In this document: positions 1 through 7,750 of the stretch, one piece after another
Numbering within the stretch: position 1 is the first letter of the stretch
Layout: every line of letters starts with the position of its first letter
Assembly (NCBI RefSeq): GCF_001766675.1
Contig: NZ_MJLT01000045.1
Location: 434,001-498,000, forward strand
Length of the DNA stretch: 64,000 nt
Direction: 5' to 3'
Origin: Arthrobacter sp. SW1
GTDB taxonomy: Bacteria > Actinomycetota > Actinomycetes > Actinomycetales > Micrococcaceae
Position numbers and translations under genes: made by a program
Notes under the pieces: generated by a model
Seen by the model: only the letters and a program-made list of their open reading frames with translations
The model's database searches: none
What the model was told of the DNA's origin: nothing

Positions 1-1
1 G

Positions 2-982
2 CAGATCCTGCTCACCTGGGGCCTGCTGATCGGCCTGGGCACCGGATCGATGGCACTGGTTTTCGCCGCGACCATCGCCAACACCTGGTTCGCCAAGAGC
101 CGCGGCCTGGTGATCGGCGTCCTCACTGCGGGCAGCGCCGCGGGGCAGCTGGTCTTCCTGCCGCTCATCGCGGCCCTCGCGCAGGATCCGGGCTGGCGCG
201 GCGCCTCGCTGCTGATTGCGGCCGGCGCGCTCGCCGTCGTCCCGCTCGTGCTGCGCTGGCTCCGGAACTCACCCGCCGACGTCGGCGTCCTGCCTTACGG
301 CGCCGAAACGGCCGAAGCGGTGGTCCCGACGGCGGCGGCCGGGGACTCTCCGAACGCTGCGGTCCGCGCGCTGCAGGTCCTCAAGCGCGCCAGCAAGGTG
401 CGCACCTTCTGGGGCCTTGCGGCCGGCTTCGCGATCTGCGGAGCCACGACGAACGGACTGATCGGCACCCACTTCATCCCTTCCGCGCATGACCACGGCA
501 TGCCGGAAACGACGGCGGCCGGGCTGCTGGCCGTCGTCGGGATCTTCGACATCGTGGGAACCATCGCTTCGGGCTGGCTGACGGACCGCTTCAACCCGAA
601 GGTCCTGCTGGCCGTGTACTACCAGTTCCGCGGCATCGGGCTGCTGGTGCTACCGCTCCTGCTGGGTTCGACGGTGCAGCCGAGCATGATCGTGTTCGTT
701 GTGGTGTACGGCCTGGACTGGGTGGCCACGGTGCCGCCCACCGCCGCAATCTGCCGCAGGGTATTCGGCGCGGACGGCTCCGTGGTGTTCGGCTGGGTGT
801 TCGCCGCCCACCAGCTGGGCGCGGCGGGAGCGGCGGTGGCGGCCGGGTACGTCCGGGACGCCACCGGTCACTACACCTACGCGTGGCTCGGCGCCGCGGC
901 GATGTGCACGGTGGCGGCCGTCATCAGCGCGACCATCCGCAAGGACGCGGTGACGAAGGAGCCGGCCTCGGTGGCTGGCTGA
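2..982 (+). CDS. MFS transporter, 5' end outside window
   Basis: This is the C-terminal part of a major facilitator superfamily permease; the frame is open from the first bases, so the start lies upstream. About 326 residues are visible, with several hydrophobic helices, a central hydrophilic loop (roughly residues 85-125 of the visible part) and a second bundle containing a GWLTDRF-like segment typical of MFS loops. The overall look is that of the OxlT/monocarboxylate-type MFS group, but the substrate cannot be read from sequence. It ends with TGA at 980-982, abutting the stop codon of the convergent APC permease with no bases between. Family call firm, substrate unknown. Confidence 0.85.
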   Translation, partial: QILLTWGLLIGLGTGSMALVFAATIANTWFAKSRGLVIGVLTAGSAAGQLVFLPLIAALAQDPGWRGASLLIAAGALAVVPLVLRWLRNSPADVGVLPYGAETAEAVVPTAAAGDSPNAAVRALQVLKRASKVRTFWGLAAGFAICGATTNGLIGTHFIPSAHDHGMPETTAAGLLAVVGIFDIVGTIASGWLTDRFNPKVLLAVYYQFRGIGLLVLPLLLGSTVQPSMIVFVVVYGLDWVATVPPTAAICRRVFGADGSVVFGWVFAAHQLGAAGAAVAAGYVRDATGHYTYAWLGAAAMCTVAAVISATIRKDAVTKEPASVAG

Positions 983-2488
983 CTACTTCGCCGGAACCGG
1001 CTTCCGCGTGAAGAACTCCCTGGTGGACGGCGCGAAGCGGCACGCCACGGCCAGCACGACGCCAAGGAGCAGGAGCAGTACGCCGCTGACGAAGGCCCCG
1101 CCAATACCGAAGACGGTGCTGGCTCCGTAGCCGGGAGACCACATCTGCACCGCGGAAATGACGAAGGCAGCGGTGAGGGACAGGGCACCCAGCAGGGGCA
1201 GGATCCCGCGGAACCAGAGGTTCCGGGCCGAATCGCGCAGGGTGCCGCGGAAGTACCAGACACAGGCGAAACCGGTCAGGGCGTAGTAGAAGGCCACGAA
1301 CAGGCTGAGCGCACTGATCGAATCTGCCAGCAGGTTCCGGTTCAGGGCCGTCATCACCACGTAGTACGCGATCGCGGCCCCACCCATGACCCGGGTGGAG
1401 AAGCCTGGGGTCTGGTAATCCGGGCGCACCTTGGCGAAGGCCTGCGGCAGGGCTCCGTGCACGCCCATGGACAGGGTGCCGCGGGCGGTGGGCAGGATGG
1501 TGGTCTGGGTCGAGGAGAGCGCCGAGGCCAGGACCGCGACCACGATCAGCCAGCCCCACGGGCCCAGCACAACGTCCTTCATCGCCAGGAAGACGTCGGA
1601 CTCGTTCCCGCTGTTCCCCAGGCCGATTCCTTCGGTTCCGGAGCCGGCGTACATCAGCACCAGCAGGGTCACGGCGGTGTAGACCGCCAGCAGCACGCAG
1701 GCGGACAGCACGGCACCGCGGCCCGGGGTCTTCGCCGGGTTTTCGGTTTCCTCGTTCAGGGCGAAGCAGGTATCCCAACCCCAGTAGAGGAACAGTGCCA
1801 GCAGGACACCCTGCATCACGGCGCCGGGATCCGTGAAGGCCCCGGCGGGGTTGAACCATTCGAAGCTGAAGGGCGTGATGGTGCCTGCACTGCCCGTGCC
1901 GATGGCGATCATCAGTGCCAAAGCGAAGATGCCCAGCGAGATGTACTGGATGTAGGTGAGCGTGCGCTGGACGTGTTCGCCCAGGCGGATGCCGCGGTAG
2001 TTCACGAACGTCATCAGGGCGAGGAAGGCCACGCCGGTTCCGGTCACCAGCCAGGTGTTCTTCGCCAGCGAACCGTCGCCTACCAGGAGCCAGACGTACT
2101 GCCCCGCCACCCGCGCAAGGTTGGCCAGCACCACGATCCCGGCCAAGGCGACGCCCCAGCCGCCCAGCCAGCCGGCCCATGGTCCGAAGGCCTTCCGGGC
2201 CCAGACGAAGGTGGTGCCGCAGTCGGGCATGGCGCTGTTGAGCTCACGGTAGGCGTAGGCGATGAGCAGCACGGGGATGAAGCCGAGCACCAGGATCAGC
2301 GGCGTGTAGTCGCCGTTCAGCGCAACGATCAGTCCAAGCGTCGCCGCGAGGGAATACACCGGAGCGGTCGAGGCCATGCCAAGCATCACGGAGTCGCCGA
2401 GGTCGAGGATTCCGGCGCGCAGCCCCTTGGCGGGAACGGTGCCGCCGGGCAGCGGGCTGCCGGACGACGTCGGGGTTTCGATGCTCAC
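983..2488 (-). CDS. APC family amino acid/polyamine permease
   Basis: A 501-residue polytopic membrane protein of the amino acid-polyamine-organocation superfamily. After a short Ser/Pro/Gly-rich cytoplasmic N-terminus it shows the APC entry segment (LGDSVMLGMASTAPVYSLAA) and about 12 hydrophobic helices. The GTG start at 2488 overlaps the stop of the upstream ATP-grasp gene (GTGA), so the two are translationally coupled. Being the last gene of a three-gene operon with a glutathionylspermidine-synthase-like enzyme suggests it moves a substrate or product of that enzyme, such as a polyamine, amino acid or small peptide. The family is clear; the substrate is inference. Confidence 0.88.
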   Translation of the reverse strand: MSIETPTSSGSPLPGGTVPAKGLRAGILDLGDSVMLGMASTAPVYSLAATLGLIVALNGDYTPLILVLGFIPVLLIAYAYRELNSAMPDCGTTFVWARKAFGPWAGWLGGWGVALAGIVVLANLARVAGQYVWLLVGDGSLAKNTWLVTGTGVAFLALMTFVNYRGIRLGEHVQRTLTYIQYISLGIFALALMIAIGTGSAGTITPFSFEWFNPAGAFTDPGAVMQGVLLALFLYWGWDTCFALNEETENPAKTPGRGAVLSACVLLAVYTAVTLLVLMYAGSGTEGIGLGNSGNESDVFLAMKDVVLGPWGWLIVVAVLASALSSTQTTILPTARGTLSMGVHGALPQAFAKVRPDYQTPGFSTRVMGGAAIAYYVVMTALNRNLLADSISALSLFVAFYYALTGFACVWYFRGTLRDSARNLWFRGILPLLGALSLTAAFVISAVQMWSPGYGASTVFGIGGAFVSGVLLLLLGVVLAVACRFAPSTREFFTRKPVPAK

Positions 2489-3696
2489 AGGGCGGCTCCA
2501 TTCGTTGCGGAGGCGGAAGGCGCGAGGTTCGGCGCCGGTGCGTCGATGGTGTTCGGGACGAAGCGGCAGAAGTAGTCGGTGACCGGGCCGTCGGATTCGC
2601 GGATGCCGCAGCCCACCGATTCCCCGTCAACCACCCACAGGCCGAGGACCGGATGGTTGCCGTCGAAGTCGGGCAGCTGGTGGTACTGCTGGAAGCACCA
2701 GCCTTCGCGTCCGTAGTTGCCGGGCTGGTTGATCTCGACGCCGGGCGCATGGATGCGGATATTGTCGCCTTCGCGCCCGTGCAGGGGCTTGGCCACCCAT
2801 TCCTTGAGCGGCCCCGGATCGTTGAGGTACGCGGGCAGCAGGTTGGGGTGGTCCGGGTAGAGGTGCCACAGCGCCGCGAGGAGCGCCTTGTTGGAGAGCA
2901 GCATCTTCCAGGCCGGCTCCACCCAGCGCGGGTTGTGGGCGCGCTGCAGCAGGCGGTGGCCGAATGGCTCCTTCATCATCAGTTCCCACGGATACAGCTT
3001 GAACATGGTGCTGATCATGAAGTTGTCCAGGTCCACGAAGCGGTTGAGGTTCGGGTCCCAGCCGATGTCCGACATGTTGATGCCGATAGTGGTCCAGCCA
3101 CCCTGGCTCGCCACATCGCGCATGTAGGCGGCGGTCATCCAGTCCTCGCCGGACTCCTCGGCCTCCGAATGCGCCACATGCAGGGTGCTCATGCCGGTGC
3201 GGTACTGCAGCTTCTTCCACTGCCGGATGAGGGCCTCGTGGATGCCGTTCCACTGGTCCTTCTCCGGGAAGACGTCCTGCAGCCAGAACCACTGCGCCAC
3301 GGAGGCCTCGATCAGCCCCGTGGGGGTATCGGCGTTGTACTCGAGCATCTTGGCGGGCCCGCCGGCGCCGTCATAGATGAAGTCGAAGCGGCCGTAGATG
3401 TCCATGTCCCCGGCCTGCAGCGATTCCGCCGCGAGTTCCAGGGCCTGCTGGCCGATCCCGATGCCGCCCATCGCACCGGTGGCCAGGAACTTTGCCGCCT
3501 CCAGGCACATGAGGTGCATGTCTTCGGCGGTTTTTTCGAGGGTTTCCACCTCGTCCATGGTGAATTCGTAGTAGGCCGATTCGTTCCAGTATTCGATCTT
3601 CCGGCCATCGGGCGTGGTGGTGGTCGAAAACACCAGGCCCTGCTCTTCGATCTTCGCTTTCCAGTCGGGCCGCGGTGTGGATGCAAGTCTCTTCAT
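2485..3696 (-). CDS. glutathionylspermidine synthase-like ATP-grasp ligase (YgiC/YjfC family)
   Basis: A 403-residue enzyme of the glutathionylspermidine synthase family, which joins a carboxylate to an amine using ATP. Visible motifs are FDFIYDGAGGPAKMLEYNADTPTG-type substrate-binding sequence in the first third and an ATP-grasp KPLHGREGDN segment around residue 300. There is no N-terminal CHAP amidase domain, so it resembles the short E. coli YgiC/YjfC proteins rather than bifunctional Gsp. The ATG at 3696 sits 2 nt after the upstream stop; the frame is open far upstream, but those codons are non-coding on composition. Its neighbour is YgiB-like, the same pairing as ygiB-ygiC in E. coli. 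Actinobacteria use mycothiol rather than glutathione, so the true substrates are probably not glutathione and spermidine. Confidence 0.85.
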   Translation of the reverse strand: MKRLASTPRPDWKAKIEEQGLVFSTTTTPDGRKIEYWNESAYYEFTMDEVETLEKTAEDMHLMCLEAAKFLATGAMGGIGIGQQALELAAESLQAGDMDIYGRFDFIYDGAGGPAKMLEYNADTPTGLIEASVAQWFWLQDVFPEKDQWNGIHEALIRQWKKLQYRTGMSTLHVAHSEAEESGEDWMTAAYMRDVASQGGWTTIGINMSDIGWDPNLNRFVDLDNFMISTMFKLYPWELMMKEPFGHRLLQRAHNPRWVEPAWKMLLSNKALLAALWHLYPDHPNLLPAYLNDPGPLKEWVAKPLHGREGDNIRIHAPGVEINQPGNYGREGWCFQQYHQLPDFDGNHPVLGLWVVDGESVGCGIRESDGPVTDYFCRFVPNTIDAPAPNLAPSASATNGAAL

Positions 3697-3698
3697 GC

Positions 3699-4310
3699 CT
3701 AGCCGCCCGAACTTCCGCCCTTGGAGCTTCCGCCGAAGCCGCCGCGGCTGACGGTTCCGCCCTTGCTGCTGTAGCCCGTGGAGGTCTTCGCGTTGCTGGG
3801 CACGTTCCGGGTGTAGTTCGGGTACGAGGTGCGGCTTTGGCCGATGGCCGGCACGCTGGAGCCGCGGGAGTAGAAGTACCAGGCGTAAACACCGGAGCTG
3901 CGGCCAGCGGAGCTGCCGCAGTTCACGTCCTCGACGCGCTCGCCGGTTTCTTCGTTGAAGCACACCTGTGCGTAATCGGCGTCTTCCTCCTGGCTGGCCA
4001 CGATCGCCGTGATGGTTCCGGCGAGCAGTGCGGTGACGCCCAGGCCCACGAGGACCGTCCGGCGCTGCGAACGCTTCTTGCGGTGTTCCGCTTCCGCTGC
4101 CTGCTTGGCGTGTTCCCGTGCAAAGGGGTCGACGACGGCGGGCGGCTGCTGCGGCAAACCCTGCGGGGGTGCGCCCTGCGGTCCGCCCGGGACGCCGGGC
4201 TGCTGCAGCTCCGGCCGGAGCTCCGGCTGGGGCACCTGCCATGGTGGCGGTTTGGGCGCACCGTCGCGGCCCTGGCCCTCTCCGTTCGCCGGATTGCTGT
4301 TCGGGTCCAT
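3699..4310 (-). CDS. YgiB-like (DUF1190-type) membrane-anchored protein
   Basis: A 203-residue protein with a Pro/Gln-rich cytoplasmic N-terminus (about residues 1-65), a charged stretch, one transmembrane helix (VLVGLGVTALLAGTITAIVA) and an extracytoplasmic domain with two cysteines spaced about 14 residues apart. It ends in a Gly/Ser tail containing TVSRGGFGGSSKGG. The SRGGFG tail and paired cysteines recall E. coli YgiB, and the next gene is a YgiC homologue, which supports the match although overall similarity looks low. The ATG at 4310 has a GGGGGATA ribosome site upstream and is preferred over an in-frame codon at 4364. Function is unknown; an envelope role beside the ligase is inferred. 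Confidence 0.65.
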   Translation of the reverse strand: MDPNSNPANGEGQGRDGAPKPPPWQVPQPELRPELQQPGVPGGPQGAPPQGLPQQPPAVVDPFAREHAKQAAEAEHRKKRSQRRTVLVGLGVTALLAGTITAIVASQEEDADYAQVCFNEETGERVEDVNCGSSAGRSSGVYAWYFYSRGSSVPAIGQSRTSYPNYTRNVPSNAKTSTGYSSKGGTVSRGGFGGSSKGGSSGG

Positions 4311-4464
4311 ACTTCTTATCCCCCGGATGTTTTCGACGGCGCGGGATGCCCCGGCCTGACGCATGGTCCTGCGTGCTGCACAGTGATTGCTGAGGAAAGC
4401 CTAGCGTGCACACCGCCGGGGCGGCATGGGGAGCTCTGCCCGGCGGGGTGCCAGAATTGGGGGC

Positions 4465-6000
4465 ATGGCCGCAACGGGTGTACTGAAACAGGGGGAAGCC
4501 GGGGGCCCGGAGGAGGCTGCGGTCCGCGGCATCGGGCGGGGCCGGGTGCTGGCGGGCGTCATCCTGGCAGTCCTGCTGCCACCCGCCGTCGAAATCCTGG
4601 TGACGATGGTGGGCTACCGCAATTTCGCGATGATCATGCTCCTGCAGCTGGCCGTCGCAGTGGCCGTGGCCGCCGTCGGCGGACTGTGGCCGGCCGTGGT
4701 TGCGGCGGTCCTGGGCAGCTCGCTGCTCAACTACTTCTCGGCCGAACCGGTGGGCTCGTTCTCCATCGCCGATCCCTCCACCCTCTTCATCCTGCTGGTC
4801 TTCCTCGCCGTGGCCTGCGGCGTGGGCCTGGCGGTGGGCCTGGCCACCCGCCGCGCCCAGGAAGCCGCGCAGGCAGGGGCCGAAGCCCGGGCGCTGAACG
4901 AGCTGGCCCTGCGGATCCTCCGCTCGGACGACACCCTGGAATCGTTCCTGGACAAGGTCCGCGCCAAGCTCGGCGCGGACGCGGTGACCCTCCTGGAGGC
5001 AGTGCCCGACGACGGCCCGCAGCCGCCGCCGGCGGCCCACCGGCCGGCGGCCCGCGGGGGAGCGCCGCGCTGGCAGGTGCTGGCAAGTTCCGGACCCCAG
5101 CCGCCGCTGGCCCATGCCGCGGCCGACCATGCCGCCGTCGTCGACGGGAATTACACGCTGCTGCTCCGCGGCGGCCCCTTTTCCGGCCGCCACAAGAGGC
5201 TGCTCGCATCGTTCGGGGCCTTCGTAGTGGCGGCGCGCGAACGGCAGCAGCTGGTCCAAAGCCGGCAGGACAACATCCGCCTCACGGAAGGCAACACCAT
5301 GCGCACGTCCATCCTGCGCGCGGTGTCCCACGACCTCCGCACGCCGCTGGCCGGCATTAAGCTCGCCGTCAGCAGCCTCCGCCAGGAGGAGGTCAGCTTC
5401 AGCCTGGAGGACGAACGCGAGCTGCTGGCCACGATCGAGGACTACACGGACCGGCTGGGCCATCTGGTGGACAACCTGCTGGACATGTCCCGCATTACCG
5501 CGGACGCCGTCACCCCGCACCTGCGCGGGCTGGCTTGGGAGCATGTGCTGCAGGAGGCCTTGCGCGGGGTGCCTCCGGAGCGGATCCGCAACGAGATCGC
5601 CCCCAACCTTCCGCCGGTCGAAGCCGACGCCGGCATGCTGGAGCGCGTGGTGGCCAACCTCGTTGAAAACGCCGTGAAGTACGCGCCGGGCGCGGACATT
5701 GTGCTGCAGGCACGCACCGGCGCCGGCATCGCAGTCCACGGGCGGCCGGCCGGAGAACTGCGCGTGGTCGACCACGGCAGGGGAGTACCGCCGTCGGCCC
5801 TTCTGGACCTATTCCTGCCCTTCCAACGAATGGACGACGCCGGCACCGCCAAGGACGGCCGCAGCGGCATCGGCCTGGGGCTCGCCGTCGCGAAAGGCTT
5901 CACCGAAGCGATGGGCGGCGCGCTGACCGCGGAGCCGACGCCGGGCGGCGGCCTGACCATGGTGGTCACCCTTCCGCTGTGGGAAGGGGAGCAGCAGTGA
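4465..6000 (+). CDS. sensor histidine kinase, KdpD C-terminal type (DUF4118)
   Basis: A 511-residue membrane histidine kinase. Residues about 25-120 form four closely packed helices of the DUF4118/KdpD membrane module, followed by a divergent GAF-like region, a HisKA box with AVSHDLRTPLAG (phospho-acceptor His near residue 289), an N-box (VVANLVENAVKYA) and G-boxes (DHGRGVP, GIGLGLAVAKG). The N-terminal KdpD sensor/Usp region is missing and no kdpFABC genes are nearby, so potassium control is not established. ATG 4465 is preferred over 4426 because CAGAAT lies 7 nt upstream, a leaderless layout. Its stop overlaps the start of the partner response regulator. Confidence 0.88.
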   Translation: MAATGVLKQGEAGGPEEAAVRGIGRGRVLAGVILAVLLPPAVEILVTMVGYRNFAMIMLLQLAVAVAVAAVGGLWPAVVAAVLGSSLLNYFSAEPVGSFSIADPSTLFILLVFLAVACGVGLAVGLATRRAQEAAQAGAEARALNELALRILRSDDTLESFLDKVRAKLGADAVTLLEAVPDDGPQPPPAAHRPAARGGAPRWQVLASSGPQPPLAHAAADHAAVVDGNYTLLLRGGPFSGRHKRLLASFGAFVVAARERQQLVQSRQDNIRLTEGNTMRTSILRAVSHDLRTPLAGIKLAVSSLRQEEVSFSLEDERELLATIEDYTDRLGHLVDNLLDMSRITADAVTPHLRGLAWEHVLQEALRGVPPERIRNEIAPNLPPVEADAGMLERVVANLVENAVKYAPGADIVLQARTGAGIAVHGRPAGELRVVDHGRGVPPSALLDLFLPFQRMDDAGTAKDGRSGIGLGLAVAKGFTEAMGGALTAEPTPGGGLTMVVTLPLWEGEQQ

Positions 6001-6671
6001 GCCTGGTGCTGATCGTCGAGGACGAAGCGCAGATTGCGAGGGCCATGCAGATCAACCTGCACGCCCACGGCTACCAGGCACTCACTGTGTCCAACGGTGC
6101 CGACGCCCTCAAGGCCGCGGCCAAGCATCCGGTGGACATCGTGGTGCTGGACCTCGGCCTGCCGGACATGGACGGGGTAGGGGTGATCCGCGGAATCCGG
6201 GGCTGGAGCGGCATGCCCATCATCGTGCTGTCCGCCAGGCACGGCTCCGAAGACAAGGTTGAGGCCCTCGACGCCGGTGCGGACGACTACGTGACCAAGC
6301 CCTTCGGCCTGGACGAGCTGCTGGCGCGCCTGCGTGCGGCATCCCGGCGCGCCGGGCCGCGGGACGAAGCGCCCACGCTGGAAACCGCGGACTTCGTGGT
6401 GGACCTGGCCGGGAAGAAGATCACCAAGGACGGCGGCGAGGTGCGGCTGACCCCCACCGAATGGAGCATCCTGGAACTGCTGGTCCGCAACGCCGGCAAG
6501 CTGGTCAGCCAGCAGCAGATCCTCACCCAGGTATGGGGGCAGGCCTACGCCAAGGAGACCCAGTACCTGCGCGTGTACATCGCCCAGCTGCGCCGCAAGC
6601 TCGAAAGCGACCCCTCCGCACCGCGCCACCTGCACACGGAAGCGGGCATGGGCTACCGCTTCGACCCGTAG
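5997..6671 (+). CDS. OmpR/KdpE-type response regulator
   Basis: A 224-residue response regulator with a receiver domain (acidic pocket VEDE near the N-terminus, phospho-Asp in VVLDLGLPDMDG near residue 50, Lys in DDYVTKPFG) and a C-terminal winged helix (LTPTEWSILELLV to MGYRFDP). I take the GTG at 5997, which overlaps the kinase TGA as GTGA and lies after a GGGAAGGGGAG ribosome site, over an in-frame codon at 5979. The overlap indicates coupled translation and a dedicated kinase-regulator pair. It is KdpE-like in sequence, but targets are unknown. Confidence 0.9.
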   Translation: MSLVLIVEDEAQIARAMQINLHAHGYQALTVSNGADALKAAAKHPVDIVVLDLGLPDMDGVGVIRGIRGWSGMPIIVLSARHGSEDKVEALDAGADDYVTKPFGLDELLARLRAASRRAGPRDEAPTLETADFVVDLAGKKITKDGGEVRLTPTEWSILELLVRNAGKLVSQQQILTQVWGQAYAKETQYLRVYIAQLRRKLESDPSAPRHLHTEAGMGYRFDP

Positions 6672-6674
6672 CGC

Positions 6675-6680
6675 TACGCT
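6675..6680 (+). promoter_or_regulatory. -10 element of leaderless MOSC gene
   Basis: TACGCT lies exactly 6 nt before the ATG at 6687, so transcription would begin at or next to the start codon. No ribosome-binding site is present. Confidence 0.6.
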
Positions 6681-6686
6681 TATCCC

Positions 6687-7349
6687 ATGGACACCGCATC
6701 GTTGATCGCAGTCTGCCGTGTGCACCAGCTCCTGGCGGATCCGGAAGGCAGCGTTGGCGTCACCGCCATCGACAAACGCCCCGTCGAAGGGCCGGTCAAG
6801 GTCCACAAGCTGGGTGTGCACGGGGACGTCCAGGCCAGCCGCCTGCACCACGGTGGCGAAGACCAGGCCCTGTACGCCTATTCGCAGGACGACGCCGACT
6901 ACTGGACCGGTGAACTCCAGCGTGAACTGCCTCCCGGGATTTTCGGCGAGAACCTCCGCGTGCGCGGCATCGATACCACCGGTGCCGTGATCGGCGAACG
7001 CTGGAAGATCGGCCTGGACGTTGAAGTCGAAGTGACCTCGCCCCGCGTTCCGTGCGCCACTTTCCAGCGGGTCATGGACGAACCGCAGTGGGTCAAGCGC
7101 TTTACCGCTGCCGGCCGGGTGGGCTGCTACCTCCGTGTGGTGAAGACCGGCAGCATTTCCGCAGGGGACCACGTCCACCGGATCTTCGTCCCCAAGCATG
7201 GCATCACGGTGGGGAAGTGGTTCAGCGATCCCACTGTCGAGGACGTCCAGACCCTGCTCGATGCCGAGGCCGACGGCGAGATCCGCTTGCAGCCCGAGTA
7301 CCACGACGAGTTCGACAAGGTCATGCGCCGGGCAGGCGCCAGCTTCTGA
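6687..7349 (+). CDS. MOSC domain protein (YiiM-like)
   Basis: A 220-residue MOSC protein. These proteins resemble the C-terminal domain of molybdenum cofactor sulfurases, and YiiM-like members act in detoxifying N-hydroxylated compounds. The conserved cysteine is in SPRVPCATFQ (around residue 120), preceded by GVHGDVQASRLHHGGEDQAL and FGENL segments typical of the fold. The ATG follows a TACGCT -10 box at 6 nt and lacks a Shine-Dalgarno sequence. It stands alone 15 nt after the response regulator but has its own promoter. Family call strong; substrate not determinable. Confidence 0.85.
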   Translation: MDTASLIAVCRVHQLLADPEGSVGVTAIDKRPVEGPVKVHKLGVHGDVQASRLHHGGEDQALYAYSQDDADYWTGELQRELPPGIFGENLRVRGIDTTGAVIGERWKIGLDVEVEVTSPRVPCATFQRVMDEPQWVKRFTAAGRVGCYLRVVKTGSISAGDHVHRIFVPKHGITVGKWFSDPTVEDVQTLLDAEADGEIRLQPEYHDEFDKVMRRAGASF

Positions 7350-7750
7350 CCCAAGGCCCGCCTTGGCGGAGGCTTTGTGCGCAAACTCACCGCCGCCGTC
7401 GGGCTCTGTGTCACGGGCAGGCAGCGCCGTGCCCTACAATTGATGTATCCCCCACTCCGGAAATCCCTTTTTCCTGCCCAATTTTTGAGGCAGGACTGGT
7501 CAGTGTTGGGGCCCGTGGTTTCGAAGCGGGCATTTTCATAGGGAGAGCCGGGCGAAGAAAACGCTGTACAGACTGCTGGGATAGCAGCCAAGAGATGCAG
7601 CGCGAAGTCCTGCCATGGGATTGCGACAGCGCCGGACTTCTTTGCGTGCGGCCGGGCTCACCCACAGGCTCAGTTGTATGCGACGTGTACTGCGGTCAAG
7701 CCCAACCGGGCCGCGCCGACTGGCCCCCTATGGATGAGGAATATTTCCCT
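7350..7750 (+). promoter_or_regulatory. long 5' leader of the DEAD-box helicase gene
   Basis: This 400-bp stretch has no convincing gene. TACAAT at 7435-7440 is the best -10 box, giving a leader of about 300 nt before ATG 7751. The last bases carry the ribosome site GGATGAGGA at 7732-7740. An in-frame ATG at 7730 overlaps that site and is less likely to be used. Long structured leaders are common for cold-shock-responsive RNA helicases, so regulation through this leader is plausible but inferred. Confidence 0.5.

Noticed and set aside
3697..5775. Minus-strand open frame continuing upstream of the glutathionylspermidine-synthase-like gene, nearly 700 extra codons
   Set aside because: It lies opposite the histidine kinase, the translation is Arg/Gly/Ala/His-rich without domains, and a proper start exists at 3696.
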